NCBI RefSeq assembly: GCF_013283195.1 | Contig: NZ_JABEKT010000001.1 | Span: 1,338,795 to 1,402,794, forward strand | Source of the DNA: Ensifer adhaerens | Lineage (GTDB): Bacteria > Pseudomonadota > Alphaproteobacteria > Rhizobiales > Rhizobiaceae | Reading direction: 5' to 3' | DNA: 64,000 nucleotides | Shown here: piece after piece, positions 36,086 through 46,700 of the stretch | How the letters are laid out: every line of letters begins with the position of its first letter | Position numbering within the stretch: the first letter of the stretch is position 1 | Notes under the pieces: model-generated | Databases searched by the model: none | Seen by the model: only the letters and a program-made list of their open reading frames with translations | Told to the model about the DNA's origin: nothing | Program-made: the position numbers and the translations under genes

Positions 36086-37186
36086 ATGTCCTATGACCAG
36101 AAGCGTGTCGTTGATGCCATCCGTGCCTTCGAAGCGGGCGAGATCGTCGTCGTCACCGACGACGACGGCCGCGAGAACGAAGGCGACCTGATCGTCGCCG
36201 CCGTGCATTGCACGCCGGAGAAGATGGCCTTCATCGTGCGCCATACTTCGGGCATCGTCTGTACGCCGATGCCGCGCGAAGAGGCAAAGCGCCTCAATCT
36301 CAATGCCATGGTGGCGGAAAACGATTCAGCGCACACCACGGCCTTTACCGTCTCGGTCGATTTCAAGCACGGAACCACCACCGGCATCTCGGCTGACGAT
36401 CGCACACTGACGGTGCGCAACCTCGCCAACCCCAATGTCGGGCCGACCGATTTCGTGCGGCCCGGCCATATCTTCCCCCTGGTCGCCCGCGAAGGCGGCG
36501 TCCTGATGCGTTCCGGCCATACGGAAGCTGCCGTCGATCTCTGCAAGCTCGCAAGCCTGCCGCCGATCGGCGTCATCTGCGAGCTGGTCAACGATGACGG
36601 CACCGTCACACGCGGCCCGCAGGTCAGCGCCTTTGCTGAAAAGCACGGTTTGAAGCAGGTCTCCGTCGCCGACCTGATCGCCTATCGTCAGCGCAAGGAA
36701 ACGTTGATCGAGCAGGGCGGCTCCTTCGACATCGAGACGCCCTACGGCAAGGCCAAGGGGCATTCCTATTCCTTGCCCTGGGATCCGATGCAGCATCTTG
36801 CCGTCGTCTTCGGCGACATCCGTGACGGCGTTGACATCCCGGTTCGCCTGCACCTCGAAAATGTCGGAGCCGACGTCTTCGGCAAGGACTGCCAAATCGA
36901 CCGGATCATGAAGCGTATCGCCGAAGAGGGCAGGGGCGTCATCGTCTATCTGCGTGAAGGCTCGGTCGGCGTTGGCGTGTCGCACACGGCGCGCAAGGGC
37001 AAGCATGATCGCGAAGCCCATGACGAGGCGCAGGCCCGCGAAAGCGAATGGCTGGAGATCGGCCTCGGCGCGCAGATCCTCAAGGATCTCGGCATCAGTT
37101 CGATCCGGCTGCTCGCCTCGCGCGAACGCCACTATGTCGGTCTCGAAGGCTTCGGCATCAAGATCGCCGCGACTGACATTATCTGA
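36086..37186 (+). CDS. ribB: 3,4-dihydroxy-2-butanone 4-phosphate synthase fused to a degenerate GTP cyclohydrolase II domain
   Basis: 366-aa RibBA-type protein. The N-terminal RibB domain (1-205) is intact: DDDGRENEGDLIVAA, HTTAFTVSVDF, RPGHIFPL and HTEAAVDLCKLA, making the four-carbon unit of riboflavin. The C-terminal half has the RibA fold but not its active site. Where GTP cyclohydrolase II has three Zn cysteines (SEC..., RCDCG) this protein has LEN and KDCQI, with only one Cys, and the EGRGIGL loop reads EGSVGVGV. It should not hydrolyse GTP; a separate RibA is expected elsewhere. It follows aroC closely and ends before a strong terminator. Confidence 0.93.
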   Translation: MSYDQKRVVDAIRAFEAGEIVVVTDDDGRENEGDLIVAAVHCTPEKMAFIVRHTSGIVCTPMPREEAKRLNLNAMVAENDSAHTTAFTVSVDFKHGTTTGISADDRTLTVRNLANPNVGPTDFVRPGHIFPLVAREGGVLMRSGHTEAAVDLCKLASLPPIGVICELVNDDGTVTRGPQVSAFAEKHGLKQVSVADLIAYRQRKETLIEQGGSFDIETPYGKAKGHSYSLPWDPMQHLAVVFGDIRDGVDIPVRLHLENVGADVFGKDCQIDRIMKRIAEEGRGVIVYLREGSVGVGVSHTARKGKHDREAHDEAQARESEWLEIGLGAQILKDLGISSIRLLASRERHYVGLEGFGIKIAATDII

Positions 37187-37220
37187 CGCTGAACCGCGAG
37201 AACGCCTTCGAAGCTTGGAA

Positions 37221-37245
37221 GCCCGGACGAATATCCGGGCTTTTT
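37221..37245 (+). terminator. Intrinsic terminator after ribB
   Basis: Stem GCCCGGA (37221-37227) / TCCGGGC (37234-37240), loop CGAATA, then TTTTT. Confidence 0.8.
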
Positions 37246-37272
37246 GCTGCCTGCCGCTTGATGGTTGAAACG

Positions 37273-37299
37273 AAAAAGCCGCGCACGAGGCGCGGCTTT
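37273..37299 (-). terminator. Intrinsic terminator after ialB (minus strand)
   Basis: AAAGCCGCG (37275-37283) pairs with CGCGGCTTT (37291-37299); the A-run at 37273-37277 gives a T-run on the minus-strand transcript, 26 bases past the ialB stop. Confidence 0.7.
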
Positions 37300-37324
37300 G
37301 GGAAACACGCAGTGGCAAGTGCCA

Positions 37325-37855
37325 TCAGGGCAGGGCGTCGTAGCCTTCGCCGAAACCCTTGAGATCAACAGGAATGCCGATGCCTTCTTCCGGCGACTGG
37401 AAGACGATGAAGGTCGCCGTCGCGCCAGAGCGGAAGGTCTTCAACAGTTCGTCCTCGAGCACGACCTCGGCATAGCAGCCGTCCGAGAAGCAGCGCACGA
37501 AATAGGCGCGGCCGATATCCTTGCCGTCGACATTGAGACCGAGGCCGTTCGGCAAAAGCACGCCCAGCGGCGCCAGAACGCGCAGGATCTTCGCCTTGCG
37601 GTCGGCGGTCTTCAGCACGACCACGGAGAGGCCGACTTCCGGTCGGTCTTCGGCGATGACGTTCTGCATCAGGGCGCACTGGTCGGTCGATGCACCTGCC
37701 GGCTGATCGCAGACGATCGACCAGGCGCCGTGGTTGGACTTGACCGTTCCGGGCGCGCCAGCAGGTTGTTGGGCAGCGCTCGCCACAGGAAGGGCGAGAA
37801 CGGCAAGTCCGAGAGCGGCAAGAGCCGACAGTCGGGAGAAGAGGGGCAGGCCCAT
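37325..37855 (-). CDS. Invasion-associated locus B (IalB) family periplasmic protein
   Basis: 176-aa exported protein: signal peptide ending about residue 28 (ALPVASAAQ), then an IalB domain with four cysteines (CDQPAG, DQCAL, RCFSDGC) that probably form two disulfides, and the family end segment IPVDLKGFGEGYDAL. Bartonella IalB promotes erythrocyte invasion; rhizobial homologues are common and uncharacterised. The start at 37855 has GAGG upstream. Divergent from the cytochrome oxidase genes. Confidence 0.88.
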   Translation of the reverse strand: MGLPLFSRLSALAALGLAVLALPVASAAQQPAGAPGTVKSNHGAWSIVCDQPAGASTDQCALMQNVIAEDRPEVGLSVVVLKTADRKAKILRVLAPLGVLLPNGLGLNVDGKDIGRAYFVRCFSDGCYAEVVLEDELLKTFRSGATATFIVFQSPEEGIGIPVDLKGFGEGYDALP

Positions 37856-38210
37856 GTAAACCTCAAAACGTCGAATCATCAGGGCTATTCTTGAAGCGCG
37901 CGGGGAGAAATGAAAAGCCCTGCGGGGTACATTCCAGCGCCATATGGCGGAAATTGGGCTTGCGGAACACCATTGTCGCGCTGACGTGGCGTGAGAGCGC
38001 CAACAGTGGCGCAGATCGAGGCATATAAGTCGATTCGTTGAGGCTTCCGAGGGGTGCCTGTGAGAAAAGTCGCATTTGTGCAAAAATGCCGCATGGGGTT
38101 GATTGCACAGATGTTGCGGCGTTGGGCAAACTGTGGTTTGAAGCGCAGCAGTATCGCAGGGATTCTGCGTTTCGGTTTGATCCTGATCAAGCGCATTGGG
38201 GAGACATATT
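37856..38210. other. 355-base divergent intergenic region ialB / ctaC
   Basis: No gene is supported. The long leftward frames here are not protein-like. The region should hold the promoters of both ialB and the oxidase operon. An exact FNR-type palindrome lies at its right end (38177-38190), and GGGGAG (38198-38203) is the ctaC ribosome-binding site. A repeated TTG-TGCA / TTGCACA pair lies around 38078-38110. Confidence 0.5.
38177..38190. promoter_or_regulatory. FNR/FixK-type box upstream of ctaC
   Basis: TTGAT-CCTG-ATCAA, an exact match to the FNR/FixK/FnrN consensus TTGAT-N4-ATCAA. It ends 20 bases before the GTG start of ctaC, too close for class I or II activation of a normally spaced promoter. 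If bound, it would more likely repress the aa3 oxidase under low oxygen; this is inference. Confidence 0.65.
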
Positions 38211-39095
38211 GTGAAAAACAAGGCCTATGCAGTTATGGCAGCGCTTGCCTGTCTGCTTTTTGCTTCGAGCGCCTACGCTGACAAGCCTGTCGATTGGCAG
38301 ACGAACTTTCAGGCAGCGGCGACGGGCATTATGGAAGAAATCACGTGGTTTGAACACTACACCCTGTGGTTCATCATTCCGATCACTCTCTTTGTCCTCC
38401 TGCTGCTGATTGTCGTGGTGGTCAAATTCCGTGAGAGCGTCAATCCGGTGCCCTCCAAGACCAGCCACAACACCGCTATCGAGGTTGTCTGGACCGTCGG
38501 TCCGGTCATCATCCTGCTGTTCCTGGCCATTCCGTCTTTCCAGCTTTTGACCGCGCAGCTGACGCCGCCGGCCAATCCGGATCTGACGGTCAAGGCGACG
38601 GGCAACCAGTGGTACTGGTCCTATGAATATGAAGTCGGTGAAAGCCCGCTCTCCTTCGACAGCCTGCTGATGAAGGAAGAAGATCGTGCGAGCCTCGGCA
38701 AGGAAGACAAGGTCGAATATCCGCGCCTTCTCGCTGTCGACAACGAAGTCGTCGTTCCGGTCGGCAAGACCGTTCGTCTGCTCGTTACGGCTGCCGACGT
38801 CATTCACGCTTTCGCGATGCCCGCCTTCGGCGTTAAGATCGATGCCGTTCCCGGCCGCCTGAACGAAACCTGGTTCAAGGCTGACCGTGAAGGCCTCTAC
38901 TATGGCCAGTGTTCCGAGCTCTGCGGCAAGGACCACGCCTATATGCCGATCGCCGTCCGCGTTGTTTCGCAGGAAAAATACGACGCCTGGCTCGCTGCCG
39001 CCGCAACCAATATCGGCGATGCGAACAAGGCGCTCATGGCGTCCATCGACGGCGCGGCGAAGGCCGTTGACGTCGCTGCCAACGCCGCACAGTAA
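38211..39095 (+). CDS. ctaC: Cytochrome c oxidase (aa3) subunit II
   Basis: 294-aa subunit that accepts electrons from cytochrome c through the CuA centre. There is a cleaved signal peptide (1-23, ending AYA), two membrane helices (about 45-70 and 90-110), then a cupredoxin domain with all CuA ligands: H199, C234, C238, H242 and M245 (CSELCGKDHAYM). The GTG start has GGGGAG seven bases upstream and directly follows an FNR-type box. First gene of the oxidase cluster. Confidence 0.97.
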   Translation: MKNKAYAVMAALACLLFASSAYADKPVDWQTNFQAAATGIMEEITWFEHYTLWFIIPITLFVLLLLIVVVVKFRESVNPVPSKTSHNTAIEVVWTVGPVIILLFLAIPSFQLLTAQLTPPANPDLTVKATGNQWYWSYEYEVGESPLSFDSLLMKEEDRASLGKEDKVEYPRLLAVDNEVVVPVGKTVRLLVTAADVIHAFAMPAFGVKIDAVPGRLNETWFKADREGLYYGQCSELCGKDHAYMPIAVRVVSQEKYDAWLAAAATNIGDANKALMASIDGAAKAVDVAANAAQ

Positions 39096-40805
<1,710 letters not shown>

Positions 40806-40819
40806 TGGGAAAGAAACAG

Positions 40820-40841
40820 AAGCCGCCGGTTCCGGCGGCTT
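40820..40841 (+). promoter_or_regulatory. Perfect 10-bp hairpin between ctaD and ctaB
   Basis: AAGCCGCCGG, TT, CCGGCGGCTT. No T-run follows. It may stabilise the upstream ctaD message or lower transcription into ctaB, so that the abundant subunit is made in excess over the haem farnesyltransferase. Confidence 0.5.
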
Positions 40842-40903
40842 CACCCCGCCGGAGAACCGGCAAAAGACGGCCCCTATGGGCAAAAGACGATCAAGGACGA
40901 GAC

Positions 40904-41860
40904 ATGACGGTCATCGACAATCACGAAGCAATGGGCATGGATGGCGCGCCGCGCCTGTCCGAGGCCTCTGCGCGCGATTATTTCGAGCTTCTGAAGCCCC
41001 GCGTCATGTCGCTCGTTGTCTTCACCGCGCTTGCGGGCCTCGTGCTTGCGCCCGGACACATCAATCCCTTCATCGGTTTCATCGCCATCCTGTGCATCGC
41101 CGTCGGTGCTGGCGCCTCCGGCGCGCTCAACATGTGGTATGACGCCGACATCGACGCGGTCATGACCCGCACGGCCAAGCGCCCGATCCCGGCAGGCAAG
41201 ATCCTGCCCGAGGAAGCGCTCGCCTTCGGCCTGACACTGTCAGCCTTTTCCGTGATCATCCTTGGGCTCGCCGTCAATTGGCTCGCAGCCGGGTTGCTCG
41301 CCTTCACCATCTTCTTCTACGCCGTCATCTATACGATGTGGCTCAAGCGCTCGACGCCGCAGAACATCGTCATCGGCGGTGCTGCCGGCGCCTTCCCGCC
41401 GATGATCGGCTGGGCCTGTGTGACCGGCGGCGTGTCGGTGGAGAGCATCGTGCTTTTCCTCATCACCTTCCTGTGGACGCCTGCGCATTTCTGGGCGCTC
41501 GCACTGTTCAAGATGGGTGACTATGGCGCCGTCGGCGTGCCGATGCTGCCCAACGTCTGCGGCCAGGCGACTACCAAGAAACAGATCGTCATCTATGCGG
41601 TTCTGACGGCGCTGATCGGCATCTGTCCCACCTTGCTCGGTTTTGCGAGCATCGGTTACGGCGCGGTCGCAGCGGCACTTGGTCTTGGCTTCGTCTGGTA
41701 TTCGATCGGCGTGCTGCGCATGCCCGAAACCGACGAGCGCATGCTGCCCGCCAAGAAGCTTTTCGCCTTCTCGATCATGTATCTGTTCGTGATCTTCTCC
41801 GCCCTGATGGCGGATCACCTGATCGTCAATATCTGGCTGAATGCCGGGAGTGTTGCCTGA
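40904..41860 (+). CDS. ctaB: Protohaem IX farnesyltransferase (haem O synthase)
   Basis: 318-aa UbiA-family prenyltransferase that adds farnesyl to haem b, the first step to haem a. The Mg/diphosphate motif [15 protein letters not shown] and [16 protein letters not shown] at the first helix are typical; there are about nine membrane segments. The start at 40904 follows AAGGACGAG; an in-frame ATG at 40805 would add a basic 33-residue extension and seems less likely. The stop overlaps the next start (TGATG). Confidence 0.95.
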   Translation: MTVIDNHEAMGMDGAPRLSEASARDYFELLKPRVMSLVVFTALAGLVLAPGHINPFIGFIAILCIAVGAGASGALNMWYDADIDAVMTRTAKRPIPAGKILPEEALAFGLTLSAFSVIILGLAVNWLAAGLLAFTIFFYAVIYTMWLKRSTPQNIVIGGAAGAFPPMIGWACVTGGVSVESIVLFLITFLWTPAHFWALALFKMGDYGAVGVPMLPNVCGQATTKKQIVIYAVLTALIGICPTLLGFASIGYGAVAAALGLGFVWYSIGVLRMPETDERMLPAKKLFAFSIMYLFVIFSALMADHLIVNIWLNAGSVA

Positions 41861-42000
41861 TGGAAACCGTCAAGCTCAACGAAGCCCAGAAGAAGTCCCG
41901 CCGCGGCCGCAACATCGCGCTCGGTGTCGTCCTGGCTGGTCTGGTCGTCCTCTTCTACGTCGTCACGCTGATCAAGTTCGGCAACGGCATGGTCAACTGA
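41860..42000 (+). CDS. CoxF-like small membrane protein in oxidase cluster
   Basis: 46-aa ORF starting at ATG 41860 inside the ctaB stop (TGATG) and ending 11 bases before ctaG. It has a basic N-terminus ([10 protein letters not shown]) followed by one hydrophobic helix ([20 protein letters not shown]). Small one-helix proteins at this position (CoxF) are a regular feature of alphaproteobacterial oxidase clusters and are thought to help assembly. The evidence is position, translational coupling and composition; too short for motif-based proof. Confidence 0.8.
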   Translation: METVKLNEAQKKSRRGRNIALGVVLAGLVVLFYVVTLIKFGNGMVN

Positions 42001-42011
42001 GGAGCCGCAGC

Positions 42012-42611
42012 ATGACGACTTCTCAGAACTCAGAGCAGAAGCAGCGCTCCAACGGCGTCATCGTCGGCACCTGCGTCGCCTTCGTCGTCGGTATGACCGG
42101 CATGGCCTATGCGGCCGTGCCGCTCTATGACATGTTCTGCCGCGTCACCGGCTATAACGGCACGACACAGCGCGTCGAGCAGGCATCGGACGTCATCCTC
42201 GACGAAAAGGTCAAGGTTACCTTCGACGCCAACACCTCGGGCGGCCTGCCCTGGGAATTCAAGCCGGTGCAGCGCGACATCGACGTCCGTATCGGCGAGA
42301 CCGTGCAGGTCATGTACCGCGCCAAGAACCTTTCGTCGAAGCCGACGACGGGCCAGGCGACGTTCAACGTCACGCCGATGCAGGCCGGTGCCTACTTCAA
42401 CAAGGTCCAATGCTTCTGCTTTACCGAGACGACCCTGCAGCCGGGAGAGGAGATGGAGATGCCGGTGGTATTCTTCGTCGATCCGGACATGGTCAACGCG
42501 GTCGAGACCAAGGACATCAAGACACTGACGCTTTCCTACACCTTCTACCCGCGCGAGCCGTCAAAGCCGGTCGCACAGGTGAAGACGGGCGAAACTGAGA
42601 ACAAACTTTGA
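42012..42611 (+). CDS. ctaG: Cytochrome c oxidase assembly protein CtaG/Cox11
   Basis: 199-aa inner-membrane copper chaperone that delivers Cu to the CuB site of subunit I. One N-terminal membrane helix (about 14-35) leads to a periplasmic domain with the conserved CFCF motif (C134, C136) and [11 protein letters not shown] (C43). GGAG precedes the ATG by seven bases. It lies within the oxidase cluster, between the CoxF-like ORF and subunit III. Confidence 0.97.
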   Translation: MTTSQNSEQKQRSNGVIVGTCVAFVVGMTGMAYAAVPLYDMFCRVTGYNGTTQRVEQASDVILDEKVKVTFDANTSGGLPWEFKPVQRDIDVRIGETVQVMYRAKNLSSKPTTGQATFNVTPMQAGAYFNKVQCFCFTETTLQPGEEMEMPVVFFVDPDMVNAVETKDIKTLTLSYTFYPREPSKPVAQVKTGETENKL

Positions 42612-42675
42612 CTGGAGGCCCGTTTCGGCTAAGCCGGAAGGGCGACAAGAGAAAGACCTATCGGGGATTACTGAC

Positions 42676-43554
42676 ATGGCCGATGCGCATCAGAAGAATC
42701 ACGACTACCACATCATCGACCCGAGCCCCTGGCCGTTGCTTGCCTCGATCGGCGCATTCGTCATGGCGTTCGGCGGTGTCGGCTACATGCGCTATCTCTC
42801 GGGCGGCTCCTTCAAGCTGTTCGGCGCCGAGCTCGCAAATCCGTGGGTCTTCTTCATCGGCCTCGCCGTCGTTCTCTATACCATGTACGGCTGGTGGTCG
42901 GACACGGTGAAGGAAGCCCACGAGGGTCACCACACCCGCGTCGTCTCGCTGCACCTGCGCTACGGTATGATCATGTTCATCGCTTCGGAAGTGATGTTCT
43001 TCGTTGCTTGGTTCTGGGCCTATTTCGACGCCAGCCTGTTCCCGGGCGAAGCCATCCAGGCAACCCGCACCGCCTTTACCGGTGGTGTCTGGCCGCCGAA
43101 GGGTATCGAGGTTCTCGACCCCTGGCACCTGCCGCTCTACAACACCGTCATCCTGCTGCTTTCCGGCACGACGGTCACCTGGGCGCACCACGCACTGCTC
43201 CACAATGACCGCAAGGGCCTGGTCTACGGCCTGTCGCTGACCGTCGTTCTCGGCGTGCTGTTCTCCTACGTTCAGGCTTACGAATACGCTCACGCTCCGT
43301 TCGCCTTCAAGGACTCGATCTACGGCGCGACCTTCTTCATGGCGACCGGTTTCCACGGCTTCCACGTTCTCGTCGGCACGATCTTCCTGCTCGTCTGCCT
43401 GCTGCGCGCGCTGCGTGGCGACTTTACGCCGAAGCAGCACTTCGGCTTCGAAGCGGCCGCCTGGTACTGGCACTTCGTTGACGTCGTCTGGCTCTTCCTC
43501 TTCTTCTCCATCTACATCTGGGGTGGTTGGGGCGCGCCTGTCGCTCATATGTAA
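42676..43554 (+). CDS. ctaE: Cytochrome c oxidase (aa3) subunit III
   Basis: 292-aa integral membrane subunit with seven helices that stabilises subunit I and its proton uptake. Family features: [49 protein letters not shown] and [14 protein letters not shown] at the end. Last structural subunit of the cluster, followed by a terminator. Confidence 0.97.
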   Translation: MADAHQKNHDYHIIDPSPWPLLASIGAFVMAFGGVGYMRYLSGGSFKLFGAELANPWVFFIGLAVVLYTMYGWWSDTVKEAHEGHHTRVVSLHLRYGMIMFIASEVMFFVAWFWAYFDASLFPGEAIQATRTAFTGGVWPPKGIEVLDPWHLPLYNTVILLLSGTTVTWAHHALLHNDRKGLVYGLSLTVVLGVLFSYVQAYEYAHAPFAFKDSIYGATFFMATGFHGFHVLVGTIFLLVCLLRALRGDFTPKQHFGFEAAAWYWHFVDVVWLFLFFSIYIWGGWGAPVAHM

Positions 43555-43582
43555 TCGGACGAGAGCCAACGCTCTTCTCGAT

Positions 43583-43617
43583 AAGGCGGCTGCGACCATG
43601 CAGCCGCCTTATTTTTT
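43583..43617 (+). terminator. Intrinsic terminator after ctaE
   Basis: 11-bp stem AAGGCGGCTGC / GCAGCCGCCTT with loop GACCAT, followed by ATTTTTTGTT. It separates the oxidase genes from the L,D-transpeptidase. Confidence 0.85.
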
Positions 43618-43653
43618 GTTTGTGTTGCGGTTGTATCGAGGGGGCGGGGAGGC

Positions 43654-44148
43654 ATGAACATGCGCGTGATCGCGGTGACAATGGCGTTGCTTCTTGCGGG
43701 CTGTGCTTCAGCCTTGGCGGGCGACGTGGCCGACCGCGTGGTCGTGCACAAGGAGAAGCGTCTCCTGCAGCTTTACCGTGACGGCCAGATGCTGCGCGAG
43801 TATTCGATCGCTCTTGGTGGCAATCCGATCGGTCATAAGGAACGGGAAGGCGATCGGCGAACGCCGGAGGGCCTTTATGTGCTGGACTGGCGCAATGACA
43901 AGAGCGGGTATCACCTGTCGATGCACGTCTCCTATCCCCGACCCGAAGACATCGCGGCAGCCGCAGTCAAAGGCGTCGATCCCGGCGGCATGATCATGAT
44001 CCACGGCCAGCGCAATTATTTCGGCTGGCTGGCGTTTATGACGCAGATGTTCGATTGGACGGATGGCTGCATTGCGGTTACCAATGCCGAAATGGACGAA
44101 ATCTGGGACATGGTTCCCAACAGCACCCCGATCGAGATCAATCCGTGA
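43654..44148 (+). CDS. L,D-transpeptidase family protein (YkuD domain), lipoprotein-like
   Basis: 164-aa envelope protein. The signal has a lipobox, LLAGC (C17), although a plain signal peptide is also possible. A YkuD domain follows with H117 in MIHGQRN and the catalytic Cys in WTDGCIAVTN (C139). The family crosslinks peptidoglycan 3-3, attaches lipoproteins, or cleaves such links (YafK-like). It lies after the ctaE terminator and its stop overlaps the DUF983 start (GTGA), so it leads a coupled unit L,D-transpeptidase-DUF983-SURF1. Confidence 0.85.
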   Translation: MNMRVIAVTMALLLAGCASALAGDVADRVVVHKEKRLLQLYRDGQMLREYSIALGGNPIGHKEREGDRRTPEGLYVLDWRNDKSGYHLSMHVSYPRPEDIAAAAVKGVDPGGMIMIHGQRNYFGWLAFMTQMFDWTDGCIAVTNAEMDEIWDMVPNSTPIEINP

Positions 44149-44528
44149 GTGACGACAAAGCCCTCTATCCGCCGGTCGAGCCGGTCATGGCAGGCATCAA
44201 GGGCCTGTGTCCACGCTGCGGCCAGGGAAAGCTGTTCGATGGCTTTCTGACGGTCAAGCCGGCCTGCACGAACTGCGAACTTGATTATCGTTTCGCCGAT
44301 TCCGGTGATGGTCCTGTTGTCTTCGTCATTCTGATTGTCGGCTTCATCGTCGTCGGCGCCGCGCTCTGGACGGAGGTCAATCTCAATCCTCCGCTGTGGC
44401 TGCATTTTCTGCTCTGGATACCGCTGGCAATCGCCTTCAGCCTCGGCCTGACGCGCATGCTGAAGGGTATCCTCATCAACCTGCAATATCGCAACAACGC
44501 GCGGCCTGGCGAGATCGATCGTGGCTGA
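44145..44528 (+). CDS. DUF983 membrane protein with zinc ribbon
   Basis: 127-aa protein. The N-terminal zinc-ribbon-like motif CPRCGQG ... CTNC is followed by two membrane helices (about 55-75 and 82-102) and a basic tail. The GTG start overlaps the preceding stop; the end overlaps SURF1 by 8 bases. DUF983 genes next to ctaE and surf1 are widespread in alphaproteobacteria, suggesting a part in oxidase assembly; function not established. Confidence 0.85.
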   Translation: MSDDKALYPPVEPVMAGIKGLCPRCGQGKLFDGFLTVKPACTNCELDYRFADSGDGPVVFVILIVGFIVVGAALWTEVNLNPPLWLHFLLWIPLAIAFSLGLTRMLKGILINLQYRNNARPGEIDRG

Positions 44529-45264
44529 AGTCTTGACCAAAATGAAGGGCAGCCTCGTCGGGCGAGTCGGCGCATTCGTCCTGCTTGCGACGACCTTCGC
44601 GATCCTCATCTCGCTCGGCACCTGGCAGATGCAGCGGCTGCATTGGAAAGAGGGCCTGCTCGCCGCGATCGCCGAGCGCCGGTCGGCGCCGCCGGTGACA
44701 ATTGCCGACATCGAAAAGATTTTGGCTGAAGGCGGGGATATCGATTACCGCACGGTTTCGGTCCCCGGCGGATTCGACCACAGCCGCGAGCGGCATTTCT
44801 TCGCGACCTATAACGGCCGCACTGGCTATTACATCTTCACGCCATTGAGGCTCGATGACGGTCGTTTTCTGTTCGTCAATCGCGGGTTCGTCCCGTTCGA
44901 GCAGAAGGAGTCTTCGACCCGGCTCGCCGGGGAGCTCCCGGCCTCCGTTGCCATCAACGGCCTCGCCCGGCCGAAGCTCAGCGAAAAGCCGTCATCGATC
45001 GTTCCGGACAATGATCTCGCCAAGAACATCTTCTACTGGAAGGACCTCGACGCGATGGCGTCGTCGGTCGGGCTTCCCGCGGACAAGGTCCTGCCGTTCT
45101 TCGTGGACGCCGATGCGTCGCCCAATCCGGGCGGTCTGCCGATCGGCGGCGTCACGCAGTTCGATCTGCCCAACAGCCATCTGCAATATGCTCTGACCTG
45201 GTATGGCCTTGCCGCAGCGCTGGTGGTTGTCAGCGGTGTCTTCGTCTTCAGGCGCAAGCCATAG
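44521..45264 (+). CDS. SURF1 family cytochrome oxidase biogenesis protein
   Basis: 247-aa protein with the two-helix SURF1 topology: TM1 about 13-33, a periplasmic domain, and TM2 about 222-242. Conserved segments: LGTWQMQRLHWKE, VNRGFVP, NIFYWKDLDAMA and PNSHLQYALTWYGLA. SURF1 helps insert haem a into subunit I. It is translationally coupled to DUF983. Confidence 0.92.
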   Translation: MAEVLTKMKGSLVGRVGAFVLLATTFAILISLGTWQMQRLHWKEGLLAAIAERRSAPPVTIADIEKILAEGGDIDYRTVSVPGGFDHSRERHFFATYNGRTGYYIFTPLRLDDGRFLFVNRGFVPFEQKESSTRLAGELPASVAINGLARPKLSEKPSSIVPDNDLAKNIFYWKDLDAMASSVGLPADKVLPFFVDADASPNPGGLPIGGVTQFDLPNSHLQYALTWYGLAAALVVVSGVFVFRRKP

Positions 45265-45318
45265 GCGGTCCGTCGACGCCATGTTATCCCTGACCGACGC
45301 AGTTGGGGGATATGGGGA

Positions 45319-45684
45319 ATGGCTTTGATTTCAACGATCCTGATCGTGCTGACAGCGCTGTTGCATCTCGGCTTTCTTGTGCTGGAAATGTTTCTCTGGA
45401 CAAAGCCGCAGGGGCGCTCGGTGTTCCGCATGACCGCGGAGCAGGCGGAGGCGACCCGGGTGCTCGCCGCGAACCAGGGGCTCTACAACGGCTTCCTCGC
45501 AGCTGGACTTTTGTGGTCTCTCATACAGCCGGATGCGGCATTTGCCTTCGAGTTGAAGGTGTTCTTCCTTGTGTGCGTGATCGTTGCCGCTATATATGGC
45601 GCTTGGTCGGTCAAGCCGCGCATCCTGCTGATCCAGGGCGGTCCGGCCATTGCAGCCCTTGTTTTCGTTCTACTGGCATCCTGA
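45319..45684 (+). CDS. DUF1304 membrane protein
   Basis: 121-aa protein with four predicted helices. The family pattern is visible: ALLHLGFLVLEMFLWTKP near the N-terminus and RVLAANQGLYNGFLAAGLLW in the middle. Function unknown. It ends 3 bases before ispH, so they are probably co-transcribed. Confidence 0.8.
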   Translation: MALISTILIVLTALLHLGFLVLEMFLWTKPQGRSVFRMTAEQAEATRVLAANQGLYNGFLAAGLLWSLIQPDAAFAFELKVFFLVCVIVAAIYGAWSVKPRILLIQGGPAIAALVFVLLAS

Positions 45685-45687
45685 TCC

Positions 45688-46695
45688 ATGGCATCATCCG
45701 CGGCAAAATCTCCGATCACCATTCGCCTCTGCGGGCCGCGCGGTTTCTGCGCCGGTGTCGACCGGGCGATCCAGATCGTCGTCCTGGCGTTGAAGGAATT
45801 CGGCGCGCCGGTCTATGTTCGCCACGAGATCGTGCACAACCGTTATGTTGTTGAGGGGCTTGAGGCCAAGGGTGCGATCTTCGTCGAGGAACTCGACGAG
45901 ATCCCGCCGGAACATCGCAAGCAACCGGTGGTATTCTCCGCCCATGGCGTGCCGAAATCGGTGCCCGCGGATGCCGACACACGCAATCTCTTCTATCTCG
46001 ACGCCACATGTCCGCTGGTCTCGAAAGTCCACAAGCAGGCCATGCGTCATAATCGGCTCGGCCGCCACGTGGTGCTGATCGGCCATGCCGGCCATCCCGA
46101 AGTCATCGGCACGATGGGCCAGCTGCCGGAAGGTGCCGTCTCCCTGGTCGAGACCATCGAGGATGCCGACGTCTACATGCCGCCCGACCCCGACAATCTC
46201 GGTTTCGTCACCCAGACGACGCTTTCCGTCGACGACACGGCAGGCGTCATCAAGCGGCTACACGAACGCTTCCCCAACCTGACAGCGCCCGCTGCGGATT
46301 CGATCTGCTACGCTACCACCAACCGCCAGGAGGCGGTCAAGCAGGCGGCACCCGGCTGCGATCTGTTTCTGGTGGTCGGCGCGCCGAACTCGTCGAACTC
46401 CAAGCGCCTGGTCGAAGTGGCGCTGAAGGCCGGCGCGAAGAAGTCGGTCCTCGTTCAGCGGGCGGCCGAAATCGATTGGGAGACGATCGGCGACATCTCG
46501 ACCGTCGGTCTTTCCGCCGGAGCATCGGCACCTGAGGTGATCGTCAACGAGATCATCGAGGCGTTCCGCGAGCGCTACGATGCCGTCGTCGAGCTTGCCG
46601 ACACGGTCGAGGAAAACGAGAACTTCCTCGTCAACCGCGAAATCCGCCATGTGCCGCTGACCGCGGCGGATATGGCCTTCGTCAACGGCGAATAA
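45688..46695 (+). CDS. ispH: 4-hydroxy-3-methylbut-2-enyl diphosphate reductase
   Basis: Last enzyme of the MEP pathway, making IPP and DMAPP with an Fe-S cluster. 335 aa. The three cluster cysteines are present in [10 protein letters not shown] (C21), DATCPLV and [10 protein letters not shown]. Substrate-binding segments include [18 protein letters not shown] and [11 protein letters not shown]. dxs, the first enzyme of this pathway, is at 10-12 kb. Confidence 0.97.
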   Translation: MASSAAKSPITIRLCGPRGFCAGVDRAIQIVVLALKEFGAPVYVRHEIVHNRYVVEGLEAKGAIFVEELDEIPPEHRKQPVVFSAHGVPKSVPADADTRNLFYLDATCPLVSKVHKQAMRHNRLGRHVVLIGHAGHPEVIGTMGQLPEGAVSLVETIEDADVYMPPDPDNLGFVTQTTLSVDDTAGVIKRLHERFPNLTAPAADSICYATTNRQEAVKQAAPGCDLFLVVGAPNSSNSKRLVEVALKAGAKKSVLVQRAAEIDWETIGDISTVGLSAGASAPEVIVNEIIEAFRERYDAVVELADTVEENENFLVNREIRHVPLTAADMAFVNGE

Positions 46696-46700
46696 CCCAC

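Noticed and set aside
34955-36244. 429-codon frame antisense to aroC
   Set aside because: Histidine/aspartate-rich shadow of a highly conserved gene.
37885-38196. Leftward small ORFs in the ialB/ctaC gap
   Set aside because: No ribosome-binding site, no recognisable protein features, and they overlap the expected promoter and the FNR-type box.
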